This document shows, piece by piece, positions 1-5,845 of a DNA stretch of 10,156 bases (the stretch's first letter is position 1; every line of letters starts with the position of its first letter). The notes beneath the pieces are model-generated. The model saw only the letters and a list, made by a program, of their open reading frames with translations, had not been told where the DNA came from and searched no databases. The position numbers were made by a program, and so were the translations under genes. Location of the stretch: NCBI GenBank assembly GCA_937900045.1, contig CALCEB010000288.1:1-10156 (forward strand). The letters are read 5' to 3'. Source of the stretch: an uncultured Acidobacteriota bacterium (GTDB taxonomy: Bacteria > Acidobacteriota > Terriglobia > UBA7540).

Positions 1-40
1 CGTAAGATCGTCGGCAGCGTCAGATGTGTATAAGAGACAG
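1..40. other. Nextera/Tn5 sequencing adapter left on contig end
   Basis: Positions 8-40 match the 33-base Nextera Read 1 transposase adapter, ending in the 19-base mosaic end AGATGTGTATAAGAGACAG at 22-40. Bases 1-7 may be the end of an index sequence, but this cannot be confirmed. The segment is a library artefact and not part of the genome. Reading frames that start inside it give the artefact peptides MCIRDS and MYKRQ, so no start codon in this segment should be used for the first gene. Confidence 0.98.
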
Positions 41-41
41 C

Positions 42-647
42 TACAAGGTCGCTCCAGCAAACCTGCCAAGCTCTTCGGATGTTCCCCAGGCGGTCCTGAG
101 CGCGCTGCAGCCCCAGGGCGAAAGTTTCCAGAATGCTTCAGGGACATCAATGGCCGAGGTTTGGTTCCGCAAGGGCGTTCCGGTCACGAAAAGCGCATCC
201 TCTTCGCCGGATGTGATCTATGGCGGCCTTTCTGTCGGCGAATTCGTAGGACTTGTCCACTTTCCGCAGAAAACCACAGACTATCGCGGCCAAGCCATTA
301 AAACAGGCTACTACACGCTACGCTATGCGGAAATCCCCCAGGACGGGAACCATATGGGCGTGAGCACTTACCGCGATTTTCTTTTAATGAGCCCCGTCGC
401 CGCGGATACTCAACTTGACCAGAATCTGGCGTTTGACGCTCTCATCAAGCTCAGCCGCCAAACCGCCGGTACCGGGCACCCGGCAATTTTGATGCTCGAT
501 CCTGCAAGCCAATCCGCCACCGCAACCTTCCCGGCGGCGGTGGCGGACGACCAGGGCAATTGGACTCTTCAGGTAAAGCTCGATACCAACGGGCAACCCG
601 CTCAGCTTCCATTTGCGGTCGTCCTGGTTGGCCAATATCAAGGCTAA
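42..647 (+). CDS. Hypothetical protein, 5'-truncated (C-terminal ~201 residues)
   Basis: An open frame enters from the contig edge and ends with TAA at 645-647. Its true start is lost, because the only upstream ATG (24) lies in the adapter. The visible part has no membrane segment. It contains a conserved-looking beta-rich core with the pieces VIYGGLSVGEFVGLVHFP, YRGQAIKTGYYTLRYAEIPQ and GVSTYRDFLLMSP, followed by a C-terminal beta-rich tail with a WTLQVKL strand. The pattern of a ligand-poor, globular, probably exported beta protein resembles unnamed proteins I associate with Acidobacteria, but I cannot name a family or function. Any signal peptide would be in the missing N-terminus. The next gene on the same strand starts about 190 bases downstream, so co-transcription is possible but not shown. 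GC and codon use look like those of the neighbouring genes. Confidence 0.75.
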   Translation, partial: YKVAPANLPSSSDVPQAVLSALQPQGESFQNASGTSMAEVWFRKGVPVTKSASSSPDVIYGGLSVGEFVGLVHFPQKTTDYRGQAIKTGYYTLRYAEIPQDGNHMGVSTYRDFLLMSPVAADTQLDQNLAFDALIKLSRQTAGTGHPAILMLDPASQSATATFPAAVADDQGNWTLQVKLDTNGQPAQLPFAVVLVGQYQG

Positions 648-834
648 CGGGGTGCTGCTGGACTGAGGGGGTCGAATGTGGATTCTTTGTGGGGTTTTGC
701 CGCCTGATTTGACCCGCAGGTTGCAGACTTCAAGTCGGCGTTGCCGGCAAATTTTACCCATTGGACAGGTTCGAACTCTTTTATTGTTGAGTACGATTCG
801 GCAGATGGACCCCCAAAGAATGGGACAGTCCCGG

Positions 835-1317
835 ATGGAGATGATTAACGTGCAACCGGCAATGCAGCAGGGTGGAAGAACTCCAAAACTGCTGGCCGGG
901 GTATGTCTGGCGTTGAGCCTATCGTTTGCCTCAATGTCTGCTCAAGCTGTATCTGCCGCCCAAGTCTCCCAAGAGGATGTCATCAAGATTCAGGGAATCC
1001 TGCTATCGATCCCCGGCAAAGGTCCGGTGCTAAAGACCACCCAGCACGATTACCAATTGGCAGGACAATCTGATTACCTTCTCCACACGTTGGAGGATAA
1101 ACGACTGCTGAACAGAGAGCTGCGGCTGGTAGGAACCGTCCAGCCGGATGGGTCTTTCCAGGTTCGAAAGATTTTCACGGTGCGCGATGGAAAGCTTTAT
1201 AGGATTCGCTATTATTGCGATGTCTGCAACATCATTGCCGTAGAACCAGGACGTTGCGTGTGCTGCCAGCGGCCGACCAAACTGCAGGAGATTCCCGTTA
1301 AGAGCGATGATGAGTGA
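835..1317 (+). CDS. Small exported protein with C-terminal cysteine cluster (CxxC-x9-CxCC)
   Basis: This predicted 160-residue protein is not recognised by name. Near the N-terminus, KLLAGVCLALSLSFASMSAQA forms a hydrophobic signal-peptide core with a plausible cleavage after AVSA, so it should be exported. The middle (about residues 43-120) is predicted beta-rich (IQGILLSIPG, ELRLVGTVQPDGSFQVRKIF) and recalls small OB/SH3-like folds. The C-terminus carries C128-x2-C131-x9-C141-x-C143-C144, a likely metal-binding or redox cysteine cluster. The start is uncertain: the frame is open from 676 and contains ATGs at 805, 820, 835 and 841, none with a good Shine-Dalgarno. I chose 835 because it places the signal peptide close to the N-terminus. 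The stop is TGA at 1315-1317. A periplasmic metal, copper or heme-related role would suit the respiratory genes nearby, but that is only inference. Confidence 0.7.
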   Translation: MEMINVQPAMQQGGRTPKLLAGVCLALSLSFASMSAQAVSAAQVSQEDVIKIQGILLSIPGKGPVLKTTQHDYQLAGQSDYLLHTLEDKRLLNRELRLVGTVQPDGSFQVRKIFTVRDGKLYRIRYYCDVCNIIAVEPGRCVCCQRPTKLQEIPVKSDDE

Positions 1318-1471
1318 GGTAAGAACCAGCGAAACGGCCTCGCAGATTGTCACTGTGACGGTGGCCTGCGACCGCCGAACTTTACTCCTCAACATTTTCC
1401 GGCGCTTCCCCTCGCGCAGGGTAAAGGAGACGCGGAGCGCCACTACACCAAAGTGCACGACTACCAACAGA

Positions 1472-1501
1472 TTGACCGGGTTCGATGCTTCATGGTAGAA
1501 G
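1472..1501 (+). promoter_or_regulatory. Possible sigma-70-type promoter for tRNA-His
   Basis: TTGACC (1472-1477, 5/6 to the -35 consensus) is followed after 18 bases by TAGAAG (1496-1501, 4/6 to the -10 consensus). This would start transcription near 1508, about 33 bases before the mature tRNA. The -10 match is poor, so the call rests mainly on location and the -35 box. Confidence 0.3.
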
Positions 1502-1540
1502 TGAGATTGTGCCGTTTCCCTCCTGTTTCAAGCCATTGTG

Positions 1541-1617
1541 GTGAGCGTAGCTCAGCTTGGTAGAGCGCCAGACTGTGGATCTGGACGTCGCGGGTTCGAA
1601 TCCCGTCGCTCACCCCA
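1541..1617 (+). tRNA. tRNA-His (anticodon GTG)
   Basis: A complete cloverleaf can be read. The acceptor stem is GTGAGCG (1541-1547) paired with CGCTCAC (1607-1613). The D arm is GCTC/GAGC (1550-1553/1563-1566). The anticodon stem is CCAGA/TCTGG (1568-1572/1580-1584), with loop CTGTGGA giving anticodon GTG at 1575-1577. The T arm (1590-1606) has loop TTCGAAT. The base before the acceptor stem (1540) is G and the discriminator (1614) is C, which is the G-1:C73 identity pair specific to tRNA-His. Bases 1615-1617 read CCA, so the 3' end appears to be encoded. It stands alone between oppositely oriented genes. Confidence 0.97.
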
Positions 1618-1682
1618 ATCTTTTCAATTGCTTGCGTGGTGTACCCAGGAATAGCCGGGATTTCTCAGCAAGGAGAACGAAA

Positions 1683-1699
1683 GGGCGGGATTGACGCCC
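1683..1699 (-). terminator. Possible weak terminator downstream of the copper lipoprotein gene
   Basis: On the minus strand GGGCG-7 nt-CGCCC forms a 5-bp GC-only hairpin, followed by TTTCGTTCT. It lies about 100 bases past the stop of the last gene of the minus-strand respiratory cluster. The stem is short and the T-tract interrupted, so this is a weak candidate. Confidence 0.3.
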
Positions 1700-1800
1700 G
1701 GCGGGTACAAGGTCTGGCAGGAAGCCGCCGAAAGCCAATCCAGCGCGCGTATGCTCTATCCGCGGCTGAGAAGCGCCCATGCGAATCCCAGCCGTAAGGA

Positions 1801-2574
1801 TCAATGGGCCTTAAAAGTGAAATCCAACTGAGTTGAACGTCCGGGTTGAACTGTAACCTTTTTCTCCTGTGTGCCGAAGGTGGCCGTCCAAGCTTCAATC
1901 GTATACTCACCCGGTGGCAGGCCTTTGAGAGTAAACGTGCCTTGTGATTGTGTGACGGCATAAGAGGGATTGGTGGTAACACCGACGTAAGCTCTCATCC
2001 AGGGATGCAGATTGCAGTGAACCGGAATCATAATTTCCGGGTGCATGAATTTGTGAACCAAAGGAGCGCCGCCGGGTGGCTGGGAGCGGTTCCAGTCGCG
2101 GTTGTATTTCGGCGTCAAATGAGTATTGTGCGTGGTGGGATCGCTATTGAGGATACGCAGGGGCTGACCTACCATAATTCCCAGAACATGAGGGTAGTAC
2201 GTACACCCACGTTGGTCCAGAGTTACCGGCCTCGATGGAGGCCGGAAGCTGGATTTTTCGAGCCCTGCTTTGACGAAGACAAAAACATTGGGGAGCGTCC
2301 CGTTGGGGTTAACCTTGCCGTCCTCAACGTAGCCGGGATCACTGACGGCCGCAGCGCAGACTGGATCCTTACTCATGTCGATTTGCGCCAGTTTAGGCCT
2401 GGCTCCTTCGAAGGAGATCTTGCCAGAAACCGTGCCGGTGCTTGCGCCCGCTTGAGGTACACCGGCGGCAGCGACCGCGGCTTTTGGTGGAATGGCGGCC
2501 ATCTGCGGCCAACAAGCAGCAAGGATGAGGACAACGCCAAGGCCCATGAGCCATACGGTTTTGTTTCGGTTCAT
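1801..2574 (-). CDS. Predicted lipoprotein with cupredoxin-type copper motif and C-terminal carboxypeptidase-regulatory-like domain
   Basis: The start ATG (2574) follows GGGAGGA at 2582-2588 with 7-base spacing; longer versions of the frame have no such site. In the 257-residue product, residues 9-21 form a hydrophobic stretch ending in lipobox LAAC, so Cys21 should be lipid-modified and the protein membrane-anchored on the periplasmic side. Residues ~47-60 start a beta-sandwich (VSGKISFEG). Residues ~130-200 look like a cupredoxin domain: ILNSDPTTHNTH supplies a candidate His149 ligand, and HCNLHPWM gives Cys187-x2-His190-x2-Met193, the compact type 1 copper spacing known from amicyanin. Residues ~209-257 (GTFTLKGLPPGEYTIEAWTA) match carboxypeptidase regulatory-like or transthyretin-like folds. 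A role as periplasmic electron carrier or copper binder is inferred. It lies 81 bases after the cytochrome-porin gene on the same strand and probably shares its transcript. It is not rusticyanin, which has longer C-x4-H-x4-M spacing. Confidence 0.87.
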   Translation of the reverse strand: MNRNKTVWLMGLGVVLILAACWPQMAAIPPKAAVAAAGVPQAGASTGTVSGKISFEGARPKLAQIDMSKDPVCAAAVSDPGYVEDGKVNPNGTLPNVFVFVKAGLEKSSFRPPSRPVTLDQRGCTYYPHVLGIMVGQPLRILNSDPTTHNTHLTPKYNRDWNRSQPPGGAPLVHKFMHPEIMIPVHCNLHPWMRAYVGVTTNPSYAVTQSQGTFTLKGLPPGEYTIEAWTATFGTQEKKVTVQPGRSTQLDFTFKAH

Positions 2575-2655
2575 TCTTGAATCCTCCCAATTCAGTTTGC
2601 AGATCAGCGCTGGATGCCCGGTCAAATCCAGGCCCTGGCGCGGGACGCGGCGCCG

Positions 2656-4005
2656 CTAAAAATTCAGCCACACCAGAGCATACACCGCATTGTTATTCGA
2701 CGCATTGCGCCCGGCCCCGTCGTAGTTGGTTTGGAAACCGTTGAATCTCCAGTACCCTTTGTACTGCAAAGTCAGCGTTATGTTCTGCGCCGGCCAATAG
2801 GCAAATTGCACGATGTAACCACTCGTCTGCGGATTGCCGTCCGCGCTGCCGGTGACGGGAGCCAAGGCGAAGAGGAGCGGGTCGGTGGTGCCTGTCGTAT
2901 CGAAAGTGCCCAAAGTCGCTCCGTACTTGTTTCCAAAATGCCAGGTCCCGTCGGCTCGCCATGTGTTCAAATGATGGGGGATGAAGCTGGCGCCGGCCGC
3001 AGCGAATGCCGCATTTAGATCTGAATTCTCATGAATGTAGGTGCTGTGAACTGTCAGCAGGTCGTTGCTCACCTTCGGAAAGATGCGCTCGTATTGCAGG
3101 TCGGCCGCCACGTCAGTGTATGAGTCCTCGAGCCCAGCCACGGCGTTCGGCGTGCTCCGTGCGTGCATGCCGTAGGTACCAACTTCCAGGTAATTGTTTC
3201 CTAATGTTTGCTGCCACGCCAATCGCCAGTAAGGCGCTACCCCCTGGATGTTAAACGCGAAACCTGTTCCGGGATTGGGCTGCGGACCGCCAAGATGGTC
3301 GGAGCGATAAATGGTGGCTGCCCCGTACAAGTGATTATCCCACATGGCGTAGCCGCCCAGCCCCGCCACGTCTTGCGCCAACGTCCCGTCAATCAGCGAT
3401 GCGGCGATGGGCCTCACCACACTGTCCGGCCCCACCCACGGGAAGCCAAAGGCCGGTGTATCGTTCCAAAGATCCTCGACGGTAGGATTATTATTCAGCG
3501 TTACTCCGTACACCAGGCTCTTTCCGCCCAAATTGGTGCTGTTGGCATAACGGATGTCGGTATTGTCCCAACCGAAGTGGTTGGCTTGCCCGGTGTAAGT
3601 GAACTGCACGAAGCCGCCGGTATGTGTGGAAAATGCGCCCGCCACGAAAAGACTCACGGCCTGGGGGAACTCAAAACTGCCATTCTGAGTTCCAGGTTGG
3701 GGTTTGTTGGCGGCCGTGTCTGAGACTTGGAAAAAGGCCGAAAGCGGCAGCCAGGAATTCAAATTCAGGCCGGCCTTGGTGGTTCCACTCTTCGAAGTTA
3801 TCGTCCTGATCCCGGTCATGGTGTACCCGTTGAGCTTGAAGATGCGGCCCAGGGGTGTCAATTCCGGGGGAATCGTGTGACAGGAACTACACGCCAGCCC
3901 AGTCTGGCGCGCAAAGCTCGGGACCCCATAAGCGCTTTGCGCGGCTAAAGTCAATATAACCAATAAGACCCCTCTTAACCAAAATTTCGTTCGGATAGTG
4001 GACAT
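2656..4005 (-). CDS. Cyc2-like outer-membrane monoheme cytochrome-porin fusion
   Basis: This predicted 449-residue protein starts at ATG 4005, with AGGAGG at 4015-4020 and 9-base spacing; the TTG at 4011 is too close to that site. Residues 8-27 are a signal peptide. Immediately after it come VPSFARQTGLACSSCH and PPELTPLGRIFKLNGYT (residues 28-62), with one c-type heme site C39-S-S-C42-H43. This arrangement and the surrounding residues resemble the N-terminal heme domain of Cyc2, in which a small cytochrome plugs a beta-barrel. Residues ~70-449 are rich in alternating hydrophobic/polar strands and aromatics (GGFVQFTYTGQ, NITLTLQYKGYWRF) and end in Phe (WLNF), as outer-membrane barrels do. The length is close to Cyc2 proteins (about 400-500 residues). 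Characterised Cyc2 oxidises Fe(II) at the cell surface. Iron oxidation here is inferred, since related cytochrome-porins also occur in organisms not known to oxidise iron. It has its own promoter and CRP-like site. Confidence 0.85.
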   Translation of the reverse strand: MSTIRTKFWLRGVLLVILTLAAQSAYGVPSFARQTGLACSSCHTIPPELTPLGRIFKLNGYTMTGIRTITSKSGTTKAGLNLNSWLPLSAFFQVSDTAANKPQPGTQNGSFEFPQAVSLFVAGAFSTHTGGFVQFTYTGQANHFGWDNTDIRYANSTNLGGKSLVYGVTLNNNPTVEDLWNDTPAFGFPWVGPDSVVRPIAASLIDGTLAQDVAGLGGYAMWDNHLYGAATIYRSDHLGGPQPNPGTGFAFNIQGVAPYWRLAWQQTLGNNYLEVGTYGMHARSTPNAVAGLEDSYTDVAADLQYERIFPKVSNDLLTVHSTYIHENSDLNAAFAAAGASFIPHHLNTWRADGTWHFGNKYGATLGTFDTTGTTDPLLFALAPVTGSADGNPQTSGYIVQFAYWPAQNITLTLQYKGYWRFNGFQTNYDGAGRNASNNNAVYALVWLNF

Positions 4006-4028
4006 CAGCAAACACCTCCTGAATCGCC

Positions 4029-4034
4029 ATTATA
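4029..4034 (-). promoter_or_regulatory. -10 box of the cytochrome-porin promoter
   Basis: On the minus strand the sequence is a perfect TATAAT. Transcription would start near 4022, giving a leader of only about 17 bases with the AGGAGG ribosome site almost at its 5' end. The hexamer at the -35 distance (AGTGGA, 17-base spacer) does not resemble TTGACA, which suggests dependence on an activator. Confidence 0.65.
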
Positions 4035-4056
4035 GCGGACCCGCCCCTTCATCCAC

Positions 4057-4072
4057 TGTGACCCAGATCACA
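4057..4072 (-). promoter_or_regulatory. CRP/FNR-family operator upstream of the cytochrome-porin gene
   Basis: The minus strand reads TGTGATCTGGGTCACA, with perfect half-sites TGTGA and TCACA separated by 6 bases. It differs from the Escherichia coli CRP core consensus TGTGATCTAGATCACA at only two central positions. Its centre is about 42.5 bases upstream of the start predicted from the TATAAT at 4029-4034. This is within a base of the -41.5 placement of class II CRP/FNR activators. The TGTGA half-site favours a CRP-type protein over an FNR-type one (TTGAT). The regulator itself is not in the window. Confidence 0.7.
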
Positions 4073-4135
4073 ACACTGAGTGACAGCCACATTGCCGGGC
4101 TGACGCGGATAGACGATGGCAAACCGCACCTTAAA

Positions 4136-4564
4136 CTATCGGACCGGGTACAGCCGGTAGAGCATCCAGTACACTACGACCCCCGTCACGGAGACATAGA
4201 ACCACAAGGGCAGCGTCCAGCGGGCGATGCGCCGGTGCAGTTCGAACCTCTTTCGGAAGGCACGGTAAAGGGTGATGAGGACGAGAGGAACAATGACGGC
4301 AGCCAAAGCGGAATGGGTTGTGAGAAGGGTGAGGTAAAACCATCGGATGACGCCGTGATGAGCGAAGTGGGTGATGCCGTGATGGGCGTGATACCAGAGG
4401 TAGCAAGCCAGGAACACGCTGGAGGTGCAGAACGCGGAGAGCATGCACGCTTTGTGAGCCTGCACTTTGCGGCCGCGAATGAAGAGGAAGCCGGCGGCCA
4501 GCAGGATCGCGCTGGCCGCATTCAGGCTTGCGTCGAGAGCGGGAAAGTCAGAAAGAGGAATCAT
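4136..4564 (-). CDS. DUF420 (CtaM/YozB-type) membrane protein, oxidase assembly
   Basis: This 142-residue protein has four predicted membrane helices (about 14-30, 42-58, 75-99 and 116-136). It matches the DUF420 pattern: DFPALDASLNA at the N-terminus, H37 in VQAHKACM, YLWYH (H59), TTHSALA (H84), ELHRRIARWTLPLW (H110) and a closing VSVTGVVVYWMLY. DUF420 proteins such as Bacillus YozB/CtaM support maturation of heme-copper oxidases, and the four spaced histidines are the usual conserved ones. The loop after helix 2 (HAHHGITHFAHHG) is unusually histidine-rich and might bind metal; this is inference. The gene starts 36 bases after the ctaB stop and is very likely co-transcribed with it. No Shine-Dalgarno is visible before ATG 4564, where the upstream bases are pyrimidine- and GC-rich, so translation may be coupled or the start could differ slightly. 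Confidence 0.9.
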   Translation of the reverse strand: MIPLSDFPALDASLNAASAILLAAGFLFIRGRKVQAHKACMLSAFCTSSVFLACYLWYHAHHGITHFAHHGVIRWFYLTLLTTHSALAAVIVPLVLITLYRAFRKRFELHRRIARWTLPLWFYVSVTGVVVYWMLYRLYPVR

Positions 4565-4600
4565 GGGGGCCCGGGGAGAAAACAGCGCGTGTAGCCGAGG

Positions 4601-5533
4601 TCAGACGGAGGCCTTATCGAGCATCAACAGCGTAAAAACCATGGGAAGATAGATAACCGAAGCCATCAGGAGCTGCCGGGCCAGCGAATTGGAACGCTCG
4701 AACGCCAGCCGGACTCCGTAATAAAACAAGCCACCTCCCAGGATCAAAGCTCCCAATAGGTAAATCACGCCCGCTTGTCCCAAAAGGCTTGGGATGAGGC
4801 TGACGGGGATGAGCAATAAAGAAAAGGCAAGAACTTGAATCGCCATCGCCCGTCCCGTGCGGTCACTGAGAGGAAGCATCTGGTAACCGGCGCGCGAGTA
4901 ATCCTCACGATACATCCAGGCAATCGCCATGAAGTGTGGGAACTGCCACAGAAAAAGCATGGCGTAGAGCACCCACGCGCCCAGACCTAGATGGCCACGA
5001 GCCGCCGCCCAGCCGATGAGCGGGGGCATCGCCCCTGGGATTGCTCCGACCCACGTACAAATCGGAGTACGCCGCTTGAGGGGCGTATAGATAATTAGGT
5101 AGCTTCCAAGTGTAAATAGGGCAAGGACGCTGGCCAGGAGATTTACCGCCAAAGCCAAAAAAAGGCCTCCGCAGGTGGCCAGCAACAGACCGAAAATCAG
5201 CGCCTCATTGGGACTGATTCTCCCGGCCGGGATAGGCCGGCGGGCCGTCCGGCGCATTTGGGCGTCAAACGACCTTTCCATGTATTGATTCAGAGTTCCG
5301 GTGCCACTTGCAACCAGCAGAATTCCGAAAAGCGTAGACAAAAGCACAGCGAAGTGGAAAGCTCCGGTTGAACCCAGGTAAAAGCCCACCAAGCTGCTGA
5401 CCAGAACTAGAAAGTTAACTTCAGGCTTGGTCAGCGTCCAATAATCACTCAGCTTCAAAATCCATTTGTCCCGTTGTGACCTGTCCAATTTCGTCGTGGT
5501 CAAGATACCGCATACTCCCTGAACGCTGATCAT
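4601..5533 (-). CDS. ctaB: Protoheme IX farnesyltransferase (heme o synthase)
   Basis: CtaB/CyoE adds a farnesyl group to heme b, giving heme o, the precursor of heme a for cytochrome oxidase; it is an integral inner-membrane UbiA-family prenyltransferase. The ~310-residue product shows the family signatures in order: LTKPEV near residue 34, NQYMERSFDAQMRRT at 82-96 (first Asp-containing prenyl-diphosphate motif), YTPLKRRT at 149-156, GAIPGAMPPLIGW just after it, WQFPHF at 196-201 and YREDYSRAGYQMLP from 208. Hydrophobic helices fill the rest. I chose ATG 5533; the frame also opens at TTG 5548, and no strong Shine-Dalgarno decides between starts. The extra ~28 residues before the first helix make a later start possible. 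It precedes the DUF420 gene by 36 bases. Its own promoter, if any, lies in the 312-base gap after the subunit III gene. Confidence 0.95.
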   Translation of the reverse strand: MISVQGVCGILTTTKLDRSQRDKWILKLSDYWTLTKPEVNFLVLVSSLVGFYLGSTGAFHFAVLLSTLFGILLVASGTGTLNQYMERSFDAQMRRTARRPIPAGRISPNEALIFGLLLATCGGLFLALAVNLLASVLALFTLGSYLIIYTPLKRRTPICTWVGAIPGAMPPLIGWAAARGHLGLGAWVLYAMLFLWQFPHFMAIAWMYREDYSRAGYQMLPLSDRTGRAMAIQVLAFSLLLIPVSLIPSLLGQAGVIYLLGALILGGGLFYYGVRLAFERSNSLARQLLMASVIYLPMVFTLLMLDKASV

Positions 5534-5845
5534 AAGTCTTGTGCCCAAACAGCAAAGGCGCCGTGCATAGCTTCACCGCCGGGAGAATCGAGGATTAAAC
5601 CTCCGGCAACACAAAACCACCTGGGTCTGGTGCAAGCACGACCACTTGAACGCTAGTGGGCTATTGTACCACCAGTCTTCTTTGCCGCAGCACTAGGGCC
5701 GGCTGAAAAATTCGCCCTGAAAAGAAGCCAAAACATTCCCCAATTTCCGCAAGCGCCTTCGGTGATCGCGCTCACGATTTCGTTGTTGGGAAAATCTCCA
5801 TGCCCATTCCCGCCTCCATGCGTGAGACCCTTCATTCCCAAAGGG
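5534..5845. other. Intergenic gap between subunit III and ctaB genes
   Basis: This 312-base gap has no convincing gene. A 60-codon minus-strand frame (5835-5653) lacks a ribosome site and any recognisable motif. No cytochrome oxidase subunit IV gene, which often follows subunit III, can be seen. On the minus strand TACAAT (5668-5663) could be a -10 box for ctaB, but there is no good -35 box. Confidence 0.5.

Noticed and set aside
24..301. Start codons at 24 and 26 giving proteins that begin MCIRDS and MYKRQ
   Set aside because: Both starts lie in the Nextera adapter; the second frame is also a shadow of the real first gene.
708..760. Inverted repeat TTTGCCG...CGGCAAA followed by TTTTA after the first gene
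   Set aside because: The loop is about 35-40 bases and the inner hairpin CGGC-GTT-GCCG has only 4 pairs, too weak to call a terminator.
1307..1498. 63-codon plus-strand frame overlapping the end of the cysteine-cluster gene (ATGATGAGTGA)
   Set aside because: The overlap resembles translational coupling, but there is no Shine-Dalgarno of note, no recognisable motif and an arginine/threonine-rich composition typical of chance frames.
1662..1772. Inverted 8-mers TTCTCAGC (1662-1669) and GCTGAGAA (1765-1772) flanking the gap after tRNA-His
   Set aside because: Considered as ends of a small mobile element next to a tRNA, but they are short, there is no target duplication or integrase, and chance is likely.
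1948..3723. Plus-strand frames opposite the copper lipoprotein and cytochrome-porin genes
   Set aside because: The minus-strand genes have signal peptides, ribosome sites and ligand motifs; the plus-strand frames have none.
3998..4594. Long plus-strand frame (198 codons) opposite DUF420
   Set aside because: Antisense to a gene with clear DUF420 signatures; its charged, Gly/Glu-rich product has no motif.
5653..5835. 60-codon minus-strand frame in the gap before ctaB
   Set aside because: No ribosome site, no membrane helix as expected for a subunit IV gene, and no recognisable sequence.
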